Counted from the stretch's first letter, positions 1 to 6,386 are shown. The stretch: DNA of 6,467 nt from an uncultured bacterium (GCA_945788485.1 CALZMB010000131.1:1-6467), one strand, 5' to 3'. Translations and numbers: made by a program. The notes: generated from the sequence alone by a model not told the origin.

Positions 1-109
1 CAAAAAGCGAGCCGTACGGTGAAAAATCTTGACAACGGGGAATGTTGATTTTAACATTTTATGATTACGATTTAATGCTTCTGAAGTACAGCTTGCTCAT
101 CTCTGCTGC

Positions 110-150
110 CTAAGATTGACTATCTTGCAAGCTAAAAAAGTCAATCTTGG
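110..150. repeat. Inverted half-unit at the left edge of the array
   Basis: The segment 110-121 (CTAAGATTGACT) is the reverse complement of the first 12 nt of the first perfect unit (139-150), with 11 of 12 positions matching and the odd one able to form a G-U pair. In RNA this would give a 12-bp stem closing a 17-nt loop made of the diverged first unit. Confidence 0.7.
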
Positions 151-204
151 AAGCCAAAATAGTCAATCTTGGAAGCCAAAATAGTCAATGTTGCGGCGCA
201 AAAA
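117..204. repeat. Tandem array of about four 22-nt units, each with a short dyad
   Basis: Two perfect 22-nt copies lie at 139-160 and 161-182, each starting AGTCAATCTTGG. They are flanked in the same phase by a diverged copy at 117-138 (16 of 22 matches) and another at 183-204. There are no spacers between units, so this is a true tandem repeat. Each unit carries a small inverted repeat at a fixed offset: TTGG-AAG-CCAA at 147-157 and 169-179, and TTGC-GGC-GCAA at 191-201, where both arms have changed together. The 125-135 copy pairs poorly. The array lies in non-coding DNA about 500 nt before the first gene. The function is unknown: a protein-binding array, a structured RNA, or a dispersed genomic repeat are all possible. 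Confidence 0.85.
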
Positions 205-216
205 ACACTATTTTGG
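176..216. repeat. Inverted half-unit at the right edge of the array
   Basis: ACTATTTTGG at 207-216 is the exact reverse complement of CCAAAATAGT at 176-185, a block spanning the junction between the third and fourth units. The two arms can form a 10-bp stem around a 21-nt loop that contains the small TTGC-GGC-GCAA dyad. Together with the left inverted half-unit it brackets the array. No U-tract follows that would make it a clear terminator. Confidence 0.7.
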
Positions 217-660
217 GCGGTTTTCTTGCGCTTTTTACATAACAAAACGCTGCACTTTGATTCGTCCTAAAGTATAATATATTGTAATACAACGCATTAG
301 CAAAACCGTAAAATCCAAGCGTTAAATTCCGCCGTGACACGTCTCGGTGATTTCTACGCGATTCTCCGGCACTTGAAACGGGATTTCACAAAACAGAGAC
401 AAAGCGACAAACGAAATATCATATTGTAAGGCGAAAAGCAGAAGAAAGCGACAATATGTATGCGAAACAGCCATTCCGGCGACAATAAAGCAAATCAATG
501 ATGCCCCGTCACTGGCGATGCGAGACAGCGAATCACACCCTCCAGCACACACTCACGGAGACGAAATTTCAGGCGGCAAACTCAGCGATAAACGGCATGT
601 AAATCAAATAAACGGAAAAAGTATTATCAAAAGCAAAAAAAGAAGTTAAATTTTTTTTAT
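217..660. other. Intergenic stretch without a supported gene
   Basis: I see no credible gene here. The longest open frame is on the minus strand (322-552, 76 codons). It would begin with GTG, has no recognisable domain and no clear ribosome-binding context, so I do not call it. The central part (about 320-560) has more G and C than the flanks, which could mean a decayed gene or a dispersed repeat. A small perfect dyad TTGTA-A-TACAA lies at 282-292 in an AT-rich patch. The stretch becomes strongly A/T-rich from about 600 towards the promoter of the first gene. Confidence 0.5.
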
Positions 661-677
661 ATCATAAATATTTTAAG

Positions 678-691
678 TAATTTTGTAGCGA
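678..691 (+). promoter_or_regulatory. Probable Bacteroidetes-type promoter (-7 box) for the transporter gene
   Basis: TAATTTTG at 678-685 matches the Bacteroidetes -7 consensus TAnnTTTG exactly, in an A/T-rich region 28 nt before the ATG. The -33 element (TTG/TTTG) is not clear: the expected place is a run of T at 651-658. A start of transcription a few nucleotides downstream, near 690, would leave a short leader of roughly 20-25 nt. It is the only consensus-like promoter I could find ahead of the five genes, so it may serve some or all of them. Confidence 0.55.
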
Positions 692-713
692 TTTTTACGT
701 TGACCCCAATAAT

Positions 714-2405
714 ATGGATTGGATAATAAACTTATTTACCAACACTGACTCTGTAGCTCATATCGCATTGCTCTACGCAACGGTGATAGCCGCAGGTGTC
801 TATTTAGGAAAAATCAAATTCGGAGGAATAGCCTTAGGAGTCACTTTCGTGCTTTTTGCCGGTATCGCGGCGGGGCATTTCAATTTCACCGCTCCACCTG
901 CTATACTCACATTCGTCCAGGACTTCGGACTCATCCTCTTCGTCTTCATGATAGGCCTGCAAGTGGGGCCTGGCTTCTTCGAGAGTTTCAGAGAAGGCGG
1001 CGTGAAGCTTAACGCGCTGGCTTGCAGCATCATACTGCTCAACATTCTTGTGATGTTTGCATGCTACTACATCTTCTTCGACACTTCTGATCCAAACAAC
1101 CTCCCCATGCTCGTCGGCACGCTCTACGGTGCCGTGACAAACACTCCGGGCCTCGGCGCCGCCAACGAAGCCCTCAACTCCATCTTCGCCAACGACCCGC
1201 CCGCCATCGCCAACGGATATGCCTGCGCCTACCCTCTCGGCGTCGTGGGCATCATCGGAGCGACAATTCTGATACGCTTCATCTGCAAAGTGAAGCTGCA
1301 CAAAGAGGAAGAAGACCTCGAATCGCACGAGAAAGCGAACACCGCCGCAAAGCCGTGTCTCATGCACCTCTCGGTGGAGAACAGCTATCTTGCAGGCCAC
1401 ACCATACTCGAGATTCACGAATTCATGAAGCGCGACTTTGTCTTCTCGCGCCTACTGCGCAACGGCGAAATCATCGTGCCGAAGAGCAGCACAGTCCTTG
1501 AACATGGCGACAAGGTGTTCTGCGTATGCGCCGAAGCTGACGCAGAGGCCATCATCGCTTTCGTAGGCCCTAAGGTGGATGTGCCGGAATTCAAGGAGCA
1601 GGCAGCTGCAAAACAGATGGTCAGCAAGCGCATTCTTGTGACCAAGTCTGAAATCAACGGCAAGACACTCGCGAAGATGCACTTCTCAAGCGTCTATGGC
1701 GTCAACGTCACACGCGTCACACGACAGGGCATGGACATCTTCGCAAGCAGCAACCTCGCCCTGCAGGTGGGCGACAGAATCATGGTTGTGGGCGACGCCA
1801 CGTCAGTAAACCGCGTGGCGAGCATGATGGGCAACGCCATCAAACGTCTCGACCACCCGAACATCGCGACCATCTTCATTGGCATAATGCTCGGCATTCT
1901 CTTCGGCAGCATCCCGTTCGCAATCCCGAGCATCCCCGTGCCGCTCAAACTGGGTATAGCCGGCGGACCGCTTATCATCGCCATCCTCATCGGCAGGTTC
2001 GGATATAAGTTCCACCTCGTCACATACACCACAACATCCGCCAACCTCATGCTGAGAGAAGTGGGACTGGTGCTCTTCCTCTCAAGCGTCGGAATAAAGG
2101 CGGGGGCGAACTTCGTCAACACCGTGGTGGCGGGCGACGGACTGCTCTATGTGCTCTGCGGATTCATCATCACCGTCATCCCGATATTGATTATCGGGTC
2201 GATAGCGAGACTGAGATACAAGTTCAACTATTTCACCATCATGGGCATGATAGCCGGCTCGTACACCGACCCGCCCGCTCTCGCCTACGCAAACTCCGTA
2301 TGCTCGAAAGAAGCACCGGCTGTTGGATATTCAACAGTCTATCCGCTCACGATGTTCCTGCGTATCTTCACCGCGCAAATCATCATCCTCTTCTTCTGCG
2401 GATAA
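714..2405 (+). CDS. YidE/AspT-family membrane antiporter with two TrkA-C domains
   Basis: Inner-membrane transporter of the aspartate-alanine exchanger (AspT/YidE/YbjL) family, 563 residues, the usual full length. The two hydrophobic halves (about 15-195 and 380-563) flank a soluble centre (about 215-375) that looks like two TrkA-C (RCK-C) regulatory domains. The halves are an internal duplication: TNTPGLGAA (142-150) in the first corresponds to TDPPALAYA (518-526) in the second, GLQVGPGFF (81-89) to VGIKAGANF (459-467), and AYPLG (172-176) to VYPLT (542-546). Known members exchange amino acids or dicarboxylates (AspT: aspartate for alanine), but many are uncharacterised and the substrate cannot be read from sequence. 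TrkA-C domains often bind nucleotides or small ligands, which suggests gating. The ATG at 714 follows the -7 box at a suitable distance. The gene lies 70 nt before decarboxylase subunit genes, so a link to the uptake or exchange of a decarboxylated acid is plausible but inferred. Confidence 0.9.
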   Translation: MDWIINLFTNTDSVAHIALLYATVIAAGVYLGKIKFGGIALGVTFVLFAGIAAGHFNFTAPPAILTFVQDFGLILFVFMIGLQVGPGFFESFREGGVKLNALACSIILLNILVMFACYYIFFDTSDPNNLPMLVGTLYGAVTNTPGLGAANEALNSIFANDPPAIANGYACAYPLGVVGIIGATILIRFICKVKLHKEEEDLESHEKANTAAKPCLMHLSVENSYLAGHTILEIHEFMKRDFVFSRLLRNGEIIVPKSSTVLEHGDKVFCVCAEADAEAIIAFVGPKVDVPEFKEQAAAKQMVSKRILVTKSEINGKTLAKMHFSSVYGVNVTRVTRQGMDIFASSNLALQVGDRIMVVGDATSVNRVASMMGNAIKRLDHPNIATIFIGIMLGILFGSIPFAIPSIPVPLKLGIAGGPLIIAILIGRFGYKFHLVTYTTTSANLMLREVGLVLFLSSVGIKAGANFVNTVVAGDGLLYVLCGFIITVIPILIIGSIARLRYKFNYFTIMGMIAGSYTDPPALAYANSVCSKEAPAVGYSTVYPLTMFLRIFTAQIIILFFCG

Positions 2406-2475
2406 ACACGGACACTGGCTCTGTAGAACATGACACAACACCGAAACAAACATATAAAACACCATTTATAATAAC

Positions 2476-3423
2476 ATGAAAAAAATCGCATACCTGCTTG
2501 CGTTGTTTGCTTTAACGGCACTTGATGCGTCTGCACAAGGTGCCAAGAACATCCACATCAACGAGGTGATGACAAACAACACAGCGAGCATCAAGGATGA
2601 ATATGGGAACAATGAGGCTTGGATAGAGCTTTGCAACTCATCATTCACAACGTACAACATCCGTGGAATGTACATCACGACAAACAGGGATGTGCTGAAC
2701 AAGAAACTGAGCGCGCCGGAAAGGCAGAAGATGATGTCTGTCATCCCGAACAACGAGCCGAGAACAGTGCTCGCCGGAAACCAGCACCTCGTCTTCTTCT
2801 GCAACGGAAACCCCAACAACGGCTCGCTGCACATCACGGCAGAAGTGAAACCGGGCGCGCCGACTTGGGTGGCTATATACGACGGCAACGGCATCGACCT
2901 CATTGACTCAATCTCTGTCCCGGCACTGAAAGAAAACCAGTGCTATGCACGTCAGGCTGACGGCAGCAGCGTATGGGAAGTGCGCAATGCCGACAGAGCG
3001 ACACCGAAGACTGCTAACACGCCTATCGTCAACAACAAGATAGCAAGGACAAAGGCTGAAGACCCACACGGATTCGCCATCACTATACTCGCGATGGGCA
3101 CGGTGTTCGCTTGTCTCGCACTGCTCTATATCTTCTTCCGACTACTCGGACTGCTCATGGACCACATGAACACCGCAAAGAAAATCGCAAACAAACAGCC
3201 GTTCAAACCAGTCACAAAGACGGTGAAGGTGGTGGACGATGTAATCGACACTTCTACAACAATTCTTAAAGACGGCCTCAAGACAAAGGGTATAGACAAA
3301 AAGGTTTATATAGCCGTTATCTCAATGGCATTGAAACAATACCAGGATGACGTTCACGACGTGGAATCTGGCATAATCACTATCAAGCCAAGACAAACCA
3401 ACTGGAACAACCTTATTAAATAA
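2476..3423 (+). CDS. Lamin-tail domain / OadG-type gamma subunit of a Na+-translocating decarboxylase
   Basis: Membrane protein of 315 residues, much longer than a classical OadG (about 80-100). Residues 1-20 form a signal peptide (MKK, hydrophobic core, then ASAQ). Residues about 24-182 resemble a lamin-tail domain: HINEVMTNN (27-35), EAWIEL (47-52), a GNQHLVFF strand (101-108), and a closing part with ARQADGSSVWEV (158-169) and ATPKTANT (175-182). A single membrane span follows (about 200-228), then a basic linker, and the OadG-like tail VYIAVISMALKQYQDDVHD (277-295). The lamin-tail part should therefore be periplasmic and the tail cytoplasmic. Gamma subunits hold the alpha, biotin and beta subunits together. 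The order gamma, biotin carrier, beta in the next genes supports the call. Lamin-tail/OadG fusions are, to my knowledge, a Bacteroidetes trait; the role of the extra domain is not known to me. Confidence 0.85.
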   Translation: MKKIAYLLALFALTALDASAQGAKNIHINEVMTNNTASIKDEYGNNEAWIELCNSSFTTYNIRGMYITTNRDVLNKKLSAPERQKMMSVIPNNEPRTVLAGNQHLVFFCNGNPNNGSLHITAEVKPGAPTWVAIYDGNGIDLIDSISVPALKENQCYARQADGSSVWEVRNADRATPKTANTPIVNNKIARTKAEDPHGFAITILAMGTVFACLALLYIFFRLLGLLMDHMNTAKKIANKQPFKPVTKTVKVVDDVIDTSTTILKDGLKTKGIDKKVYIAVISMALKQYQDDVHDVESGIITIKPRQTNWNNLIK

Positions 3424-3543
3424 AGGCTGCAACTTGGAAAGACAAACACCAAGAACGGACTACAAACCCGAACGGCGACATCGACAGCGCCAACAATAAA
3501 AACAATCACAAAGAATTCATCACATAAAGACATAAAAGCAATT
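3424..3543 (+). other. T-poor, A-rich intercistronic spacer
   Basis: The 120 nt between the gamma and biotin-carrier genes contain only 14 T but about 57 A by hand count. No promoter box, hairpin or Shine-Dalgarno sequence is visible. Such sequence would be nearly unstructured as RNA, fitting A-rich translation initiation in Bacteroidetes and cotranscription of the two genes. Confidence 0.6.
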
Positions 3544-3987
3544 ATGGCAAAGTATCAATATACAGTAGAAGGAACAGACTATGATGTTGAAATCCTTGAA
3601 GTAGAAGACAACATAGCAAAAGTGACAGTCAACGGCGCGGCTTTTGAAGTGGAGCTGAAACAGGCCCTCAAGCCTACAACACGTCCTATCAAACAGGTGA
3701 CAGCTCCCGCTCCTAAACCAGCAGCGGCTCCGGCAGCAGCACCTGCGGCTGCACCGGCTGCGGCTCCGGGCGCAGGCGCAAAGATTGAAGCGCCTCTGCC
3801 TGGCACTATCACCGACATCAAGGTGAAAGTAGGCGACAAGGTGAAGGCAGGCGACACCATACTCGTGCTCGAAGCGATGAAGATGCAGAACAACATCGAG
3901 GCGGAGAACGACGGTGAGATAACATCTGTAATGGTGAAGATAGGCGATTCTGTAATGGAGGGCTCTCCGCTCGTCACCATCGCTTGA
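3544..3987 (+). CDS. Biotin carboxyl carrier protein of a Na+-translocating decarboxylase
   Basis: Soluble carrier of 147 residues that takes CO2 from the carboxyltransferase on a covalent biotin and delivers it to the beta subunit in the membrane. The N-terminal part (1-50) is a small beta-rich domain of the kind found in MmdC/GcdC-type carriers. An Ala/Pro linker (about 54-79) contains four to five PAAA repeats and should act as a flexible swinging arm. The C-terminal biotinyl domain (80-147) carries the biotinylation motif EAMKM, with Lys113 as the modified residue, preceded by APLPGTI (83-89) and followed by the typical GEITSVMVKIGDSV hairpin (124-137). Here the carrier is a separate small protein, as in methylmalonyl-CoA decarboxylases, not fused to the alpha subunit as in Klebsiella OadA. 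The gene sits between gamma and beta genes. Family is certain; substrate is not. Confidence 0.95.
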   Translation: MAKYQYTVEGTDYDVEILEVEDNIAKVTVNGAAFEVELKQALKPTTRPIKQVTAPAPKPAAAPAAAPAAAPAAAPGAGAKIEAPLPGTITDIKVKVGDKVKAGDTILVLEAMKMQNNIEAENDGEITSVMVKIGDSVMEGSPLVTIA

Positions 3988-4209
3988 AAACGCATCTGAC
4001 GCAAAACCGCATCCACAACAATTCACACTTGTGAGAGCGCACGGCAACATGGCATCGGCAAAATGACATGGCAACGGTGCCGTAGAGCAACAACGACAAC
4101 GCACTCGCACATCAAGAAACCAAAACGACGGCAGGAACAACACGACACGCAGAAGGAAGAACAAGGAAACATTCCGACAGTGTCGCTGCCCAAATAGAAT
4201 ATCAATACA
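3988..4209 (+). other. Long T-poor spacer between the biotin-carrier and beta genes
   Basis: This 222-nt gap is long for genes of one complex. It has only about 25 T (11%) on the + strand. No open frame longer than a handful of codons starts here with ATG, and no consensus promoter is visible. A weak inverted pair, ACGGCA (4041-4046) with TGCCGT (4078-4083), and an imperfect direct repeat (ACATGGCA at 4048-4055 and 4066-4073) are present. Neither is strong enough for a terminator or a named RNA. Confidence 0.55.
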
Positions 4210-5370
4210 ATGGACACATTCTTAAATTTCCTTCGAGACAACTTCTTCGATTTCCTCACATACACCGGCTTTGCCAATGCCGAAATCGGAAACCTGATAA
4301 TGATTGTTGTCGGCATATTCTTCATCTGGCTTGCCATAAAGAAAGACTTTGAGCCGCTCTTGCTCGTACCCATCGGGCTTGGCATCATTCTCGGCAACAT
4401 ACCGTTCAAAGGCGATGCAGGACTGGAGATTGGTCTCTACGAAGACAACTCCGTGCTCAATATCTTCTATCAGGGCGTGAAATTGGGATGGTATCCGCCG
4501 CTCGTCTTCCTCGGCATCGGCGCGATGACAGACTTCACGGCACTGATAGCCAACCCTAAGCTGGTGCTCATCGGCGCCGCTGCACAGTTCGGCATATTCG
4601 GGGCATACATGACAGCCCTCGCGCTGGGCTTCGAGCCTAACCAGGCTGCCGGCATCGCCATCATAGGCGGAGCAGACGGACCTACCGCCATCTTCCTCAG
4701 TTCAAAGCTATGCCCCAACCTCATGGGCGCCATAGCGGTCTGCGCATACTCCTACATGGCACTCGTGCCGGTAATTCAGCCGCCGCTCATGCGTCTGCTC
4801 ACAACAAAGAAAGAGCGTCTCATACACATGAAACCGTCGCGTCAGGTCTCACAAACTGAGCGCATTCTCTTCCCTATCATAGGCCTGCTCATCACGACAT
4901 TCATCGTGCCGTCTGGTATGCCGCTGCTCGGCATGCTCTTCTTCGGAAACCTGCTGAAAGAATCAGGCAAGACGACACGTCTCGCAAAGACTGCCGGCTC
5001 GGCGCTCAACGACATCGTGGTCATGCTGCTCGGCCTCACTGTGGGATGCTCTACACAGGCAAGCGAGTTCCTCACCATCAAGACAATATTCATCTTCTTC
5101 CTCGGCGCGTGCGCTTTCGTTGTCGCCACATGTTCAGGCGTTTGCTTCGTCAAATTCCTCAACCTCTTCTTGCCAGAGCATAAGAAAATCAACCCGCTCA
5201 TCGGAAACGCAGGCGTCAGCGCCGTGCCGATGTCGGCTCGTATTTCAAACAACATCGGACTGGAATACGACAGGAAGAATTTCCTCCTCATGCACGCCAT
5301 GGGCCCGAACGTGGCTGGCGTGATAGGCTCTGCCGTCGCTGCCGGCGCACTCCTGGGATTCCTGTCTTGA
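4210..5370 (+). CDS. Na+-translocating decarboxylase beta subunit (OadB/MmdB/GcdB family)
   Basis: Polytopic inner-membrane protein of 386 residues, a normal length for the family. It decarboxylates carboxybiotin on the carrier protein and couples this to Na+ export. The family signatures are present: GIGAMTDF (102-109), GGADGPTAIFL (153-163) with Asp156 matching the essential Na+/proton-coupling Asp of OadB, SYMALVPVIQPPLM (181-194) with the conserved Tyr182, and GNAGVSAVPMSAR (332-344) in the last conserved block. The last helix region MHAMGPNVAGVIGS (361-374) is also typical. The substrate type (oxaloacetate, methylmalonyl-CoA, glutaconyl-CoA, malonate) is set by the alpha subunit and cannot be deduced here. 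Given the separate biotin protein, methylmalonyl-CoA (propionate formation) is a fair guess, with oxaloacetate as the alternative. No frameshift or missing key residue was seen. The stop codon lies within a 10-bp tandem duplication. Confidence 0.95.
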   Translation: MDTFLNFLRDNFFDFLTYTGFANAEIGNLIMIVVGIFFIWLAIKKDFEPLLLVPIGLGIILGNIPFKGDAGLEIGLYEDNSVLNIFYQGVKLGWYPPLVFLGIGAMTDFTALIANPKLVLIGAAAQFGIFGAYMTALALGFEPNQAAGIAIIGGADGPTAIFLSSKLCPNLMGAIAVCAYSYMALVPVIQPPLMRLLTTKKERLIHMKPSRQVSQTERILFPIIGLLITTFIVPSGMPLLGMLFFGNLLKESGKTTRLAKTAGSALNDIVVMLLGLTVGCSTQASEFLTIKTIFIFFLGACAFVVATCSGVCFVKFLNLFLPEHKKINPLIGNAGVSAVPMSARISNNIGLEYDRKNFLLMHAMGPNVAGVIGSAVAAGALLGFLS

Positions 5371-5383
5371 TCGGTCTTGATCG
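5364..5383. repeat. Perfect 10-bp tandem duplication over the beta-subunit stop codon
   Basis: GTCTTGATCG occurs twice, directly adjacent, at 5364-5373 and 5374-5383. The first copy contains the TGA stop (5368-5370) of the beta-subunit gene. Removing one copy would leave the protein end unchanged, so the duplication is probably neutral slippage. Confidence 0.8.
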
Positions 5384-5490
5384 ACTATCAGCCACAACAC
5401 AACACATAAGGCGAAATGAGATGTGACGACACATTATTATATATATAGCCGACACAGCCTCATCTTGACATCATCTATCATAACACACTT
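5371..5490 (+). other. Spacer before dapA with an AT tract
   Basis: The 120-nt gap has ordinary T content (30 of 120), unlike the two spacers inside the decarboxylase genes. It contains an alternating AT tract (ATTATTATATATATA, 5433-5447) about 45 nt before the dapA start. This might be part of a separate promoter, but no TAnnTTTG box is visible, so I do not call one. No terminator hairpin was found after the beta-subunit gene. Confidence 0.4.
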
Positions 5491-6378
5491 ATGAAGCAAA
5501 ACATATTCCGCGGCCTCGGCATCGCACTCATCACACCTTTCACCGAACAGGGCGAAGTGGATTACGAGGCTCTACAAAGACTTGTTGAATATCAAATCGA
5601 GAACGGAGCCGACTTCCTCTGCATCCTAGCCACAACAGGAGAGACACCTTGCCTCTCGAAAGAAGAACGTCTGAAAATAAAAGACTTCATCGTCAATCTT
5701 GTCAAAGGAAGGCTGCCTGTCGTCGTCGGATGCGGCGGAAACAACACAGCCGCCATCGTAGAAGAGCTGAAGACAGGCGATTTCAAAGGCATCGACGGCA
5801 TACTCAGCGTATGCCCTTACTATAACAAACCATCACAGGAGGGCCTCTACCAACACTTCAAAGCCATCGCCGGAGCGACAAAGTTGCCTGTCATCCTATA
5901 CAACGTGCCGGGAAGAACGGGCATCAACATGAAGCCAGAGACAACGGTGCGCCTTGCGAAGGACTGCCAGAACATCGTGGCGATAAAAGAAGCGAGCGGC
6001 AACCTCGAACAGGTGGACGAAATCCTGAAGAACAAACCGGAAGGATTTGCCGTGCTCTCTGGAGACGACTCGCTCACTTATCCTATGATAGCTTGCGGAG
6101 CGGAGGGCGTCATTTCGGTCATCGGAAACGCACTGCCTAAAGAATTCTCACGCATGATTCGCCTCGAACAGAGGGGAGAATTTGAAGCTGCGGTGAAGAT
6201 TCACCATAAGTTCACTGACCTCTACAGCCTCCTCTTCGTGGACGGAAACCCGGCAGGAGTGAAAGCGCTGCTGCATGAAATGGGATTCATAAACAACATT
6301 CTCAGACTGCCACTCGTGCCGACAAGAGTGGCTACTGTGCAAAAAATGTCACAGATTCTAAAAGATCTGAAACTATAA
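5491..6378 (+). CDS. dapA: 4-hydroxy-tetrahydrodipicolinate synthase
   Basis: Cytoplasmic enzyme of 295 residues (E. coli DapA has 292) that condenses pyruvate with L-aspartate 4-semialdehyde, the first committed step to diaminopimelate and lysine. It is a TIM-barrel of the DHDPS/NAL family. The active-site residues are visible: Lys166 in AIKEASG (164-170) for the pyruvate Schiff base, Tyr137 in YNVPGRTG (137-144) as catalytic tyrosine with Arg142 as the substrate-carboxylate arginine, TTGET (48-52) for the conserved threonines, and Tyr111 in CPYYNKPSQEGLYQHF (108-123) for the tyrosine that completes the triad across the dimer. These motifs favour DapA over N-acetylneuraminate lyase. The usual GTTGE is ATTGE here and VTPYYN is VCPYYN, mild substitutions I believe are seen in related Bacteroidetes enzymes. 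The gene is 120 nt after the beta-subunit gene and is followed immediately by the terminal hairpin. Confidence 0.95.
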   Translation: MKQNIFRGLGIALITPFTEQGEVDYEALQRLVEYQIENGADFLCILATTGETPCLSKEERLKIKDFIVNLVKGRLPVVVGCGGNNTAAIVEELKTGDFKGIDGILSVCPYYNKPSQEGLYQHFKAIAGATKLPVILYNVPGRTGINMKPETTVRLAKDCQNIVAIKEASGNLEQVDEILKNKPEGFAVLSGDDSLTYPMIACGAEGVISVIGNALPKEFSRMIRLEQRGEFEAAVKIHHKFTDLYSLLFVDGNPAGVKALLHEMGFINNILRLPLVPTRVATVQKMSQILKDLKL

Positions 6379-6386
6379 AACCATCA

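Noticed and set aside
37..47. GGGGAATGTTG near the window start also occurs in the terminal hairpin (6455-6465)
   Set aside because: An 11-nt match is expected several times by chance in a window of this size, and the surrounding bases do not match.
41..58. AATGTT...AACATT inverted repeat near the left edge
   Set aside because: Only 6 bp, A/T-rich and without a GC core; too weak to call a terminator or operator.
117..204. CRISPR array
   Set aside because: Repeat units are directly adjacent with no unique spacers, and no cas genes are nearby.
322..552. Minus-strand open frame of 76 codons in the upstream gap
   Set aside because: GTG start, no recognised domain, no clear initiation context; kept only as part of the intergenic note and a low-interest finding.
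742..761. Similar 20-nt blocks at the start of the transporter gene and just after its stop (2412-2431), 17 of 20 matches
   Set aside because: About chance level for all pairs in the window, and one copy is constrained by coding; not evidence of an insertion or duplication.
834..1418. Minus-strand open frame of 194 codons opposite the transporter gene
   Set aside because: Antisense shadow of a strongly supported membrane protein, with no domain of its own.
4041..4083. Possible hairpin ACGGCA/TGCCGT in the long spacer
   Set aside because: Six base pairs around a 31-nt loop with no U-tract; too weak for a terminator or RNA element.
3520..4164. Minus-strand open frame of 214 codons opposite the biotin-carrier gene
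   Set aside because: It lies antisense to a certain gene. It stays open because T-poor + strand sequence has few TTA, CTA or TCA triplets; the product is an implausible Cys/Arg-rich string.
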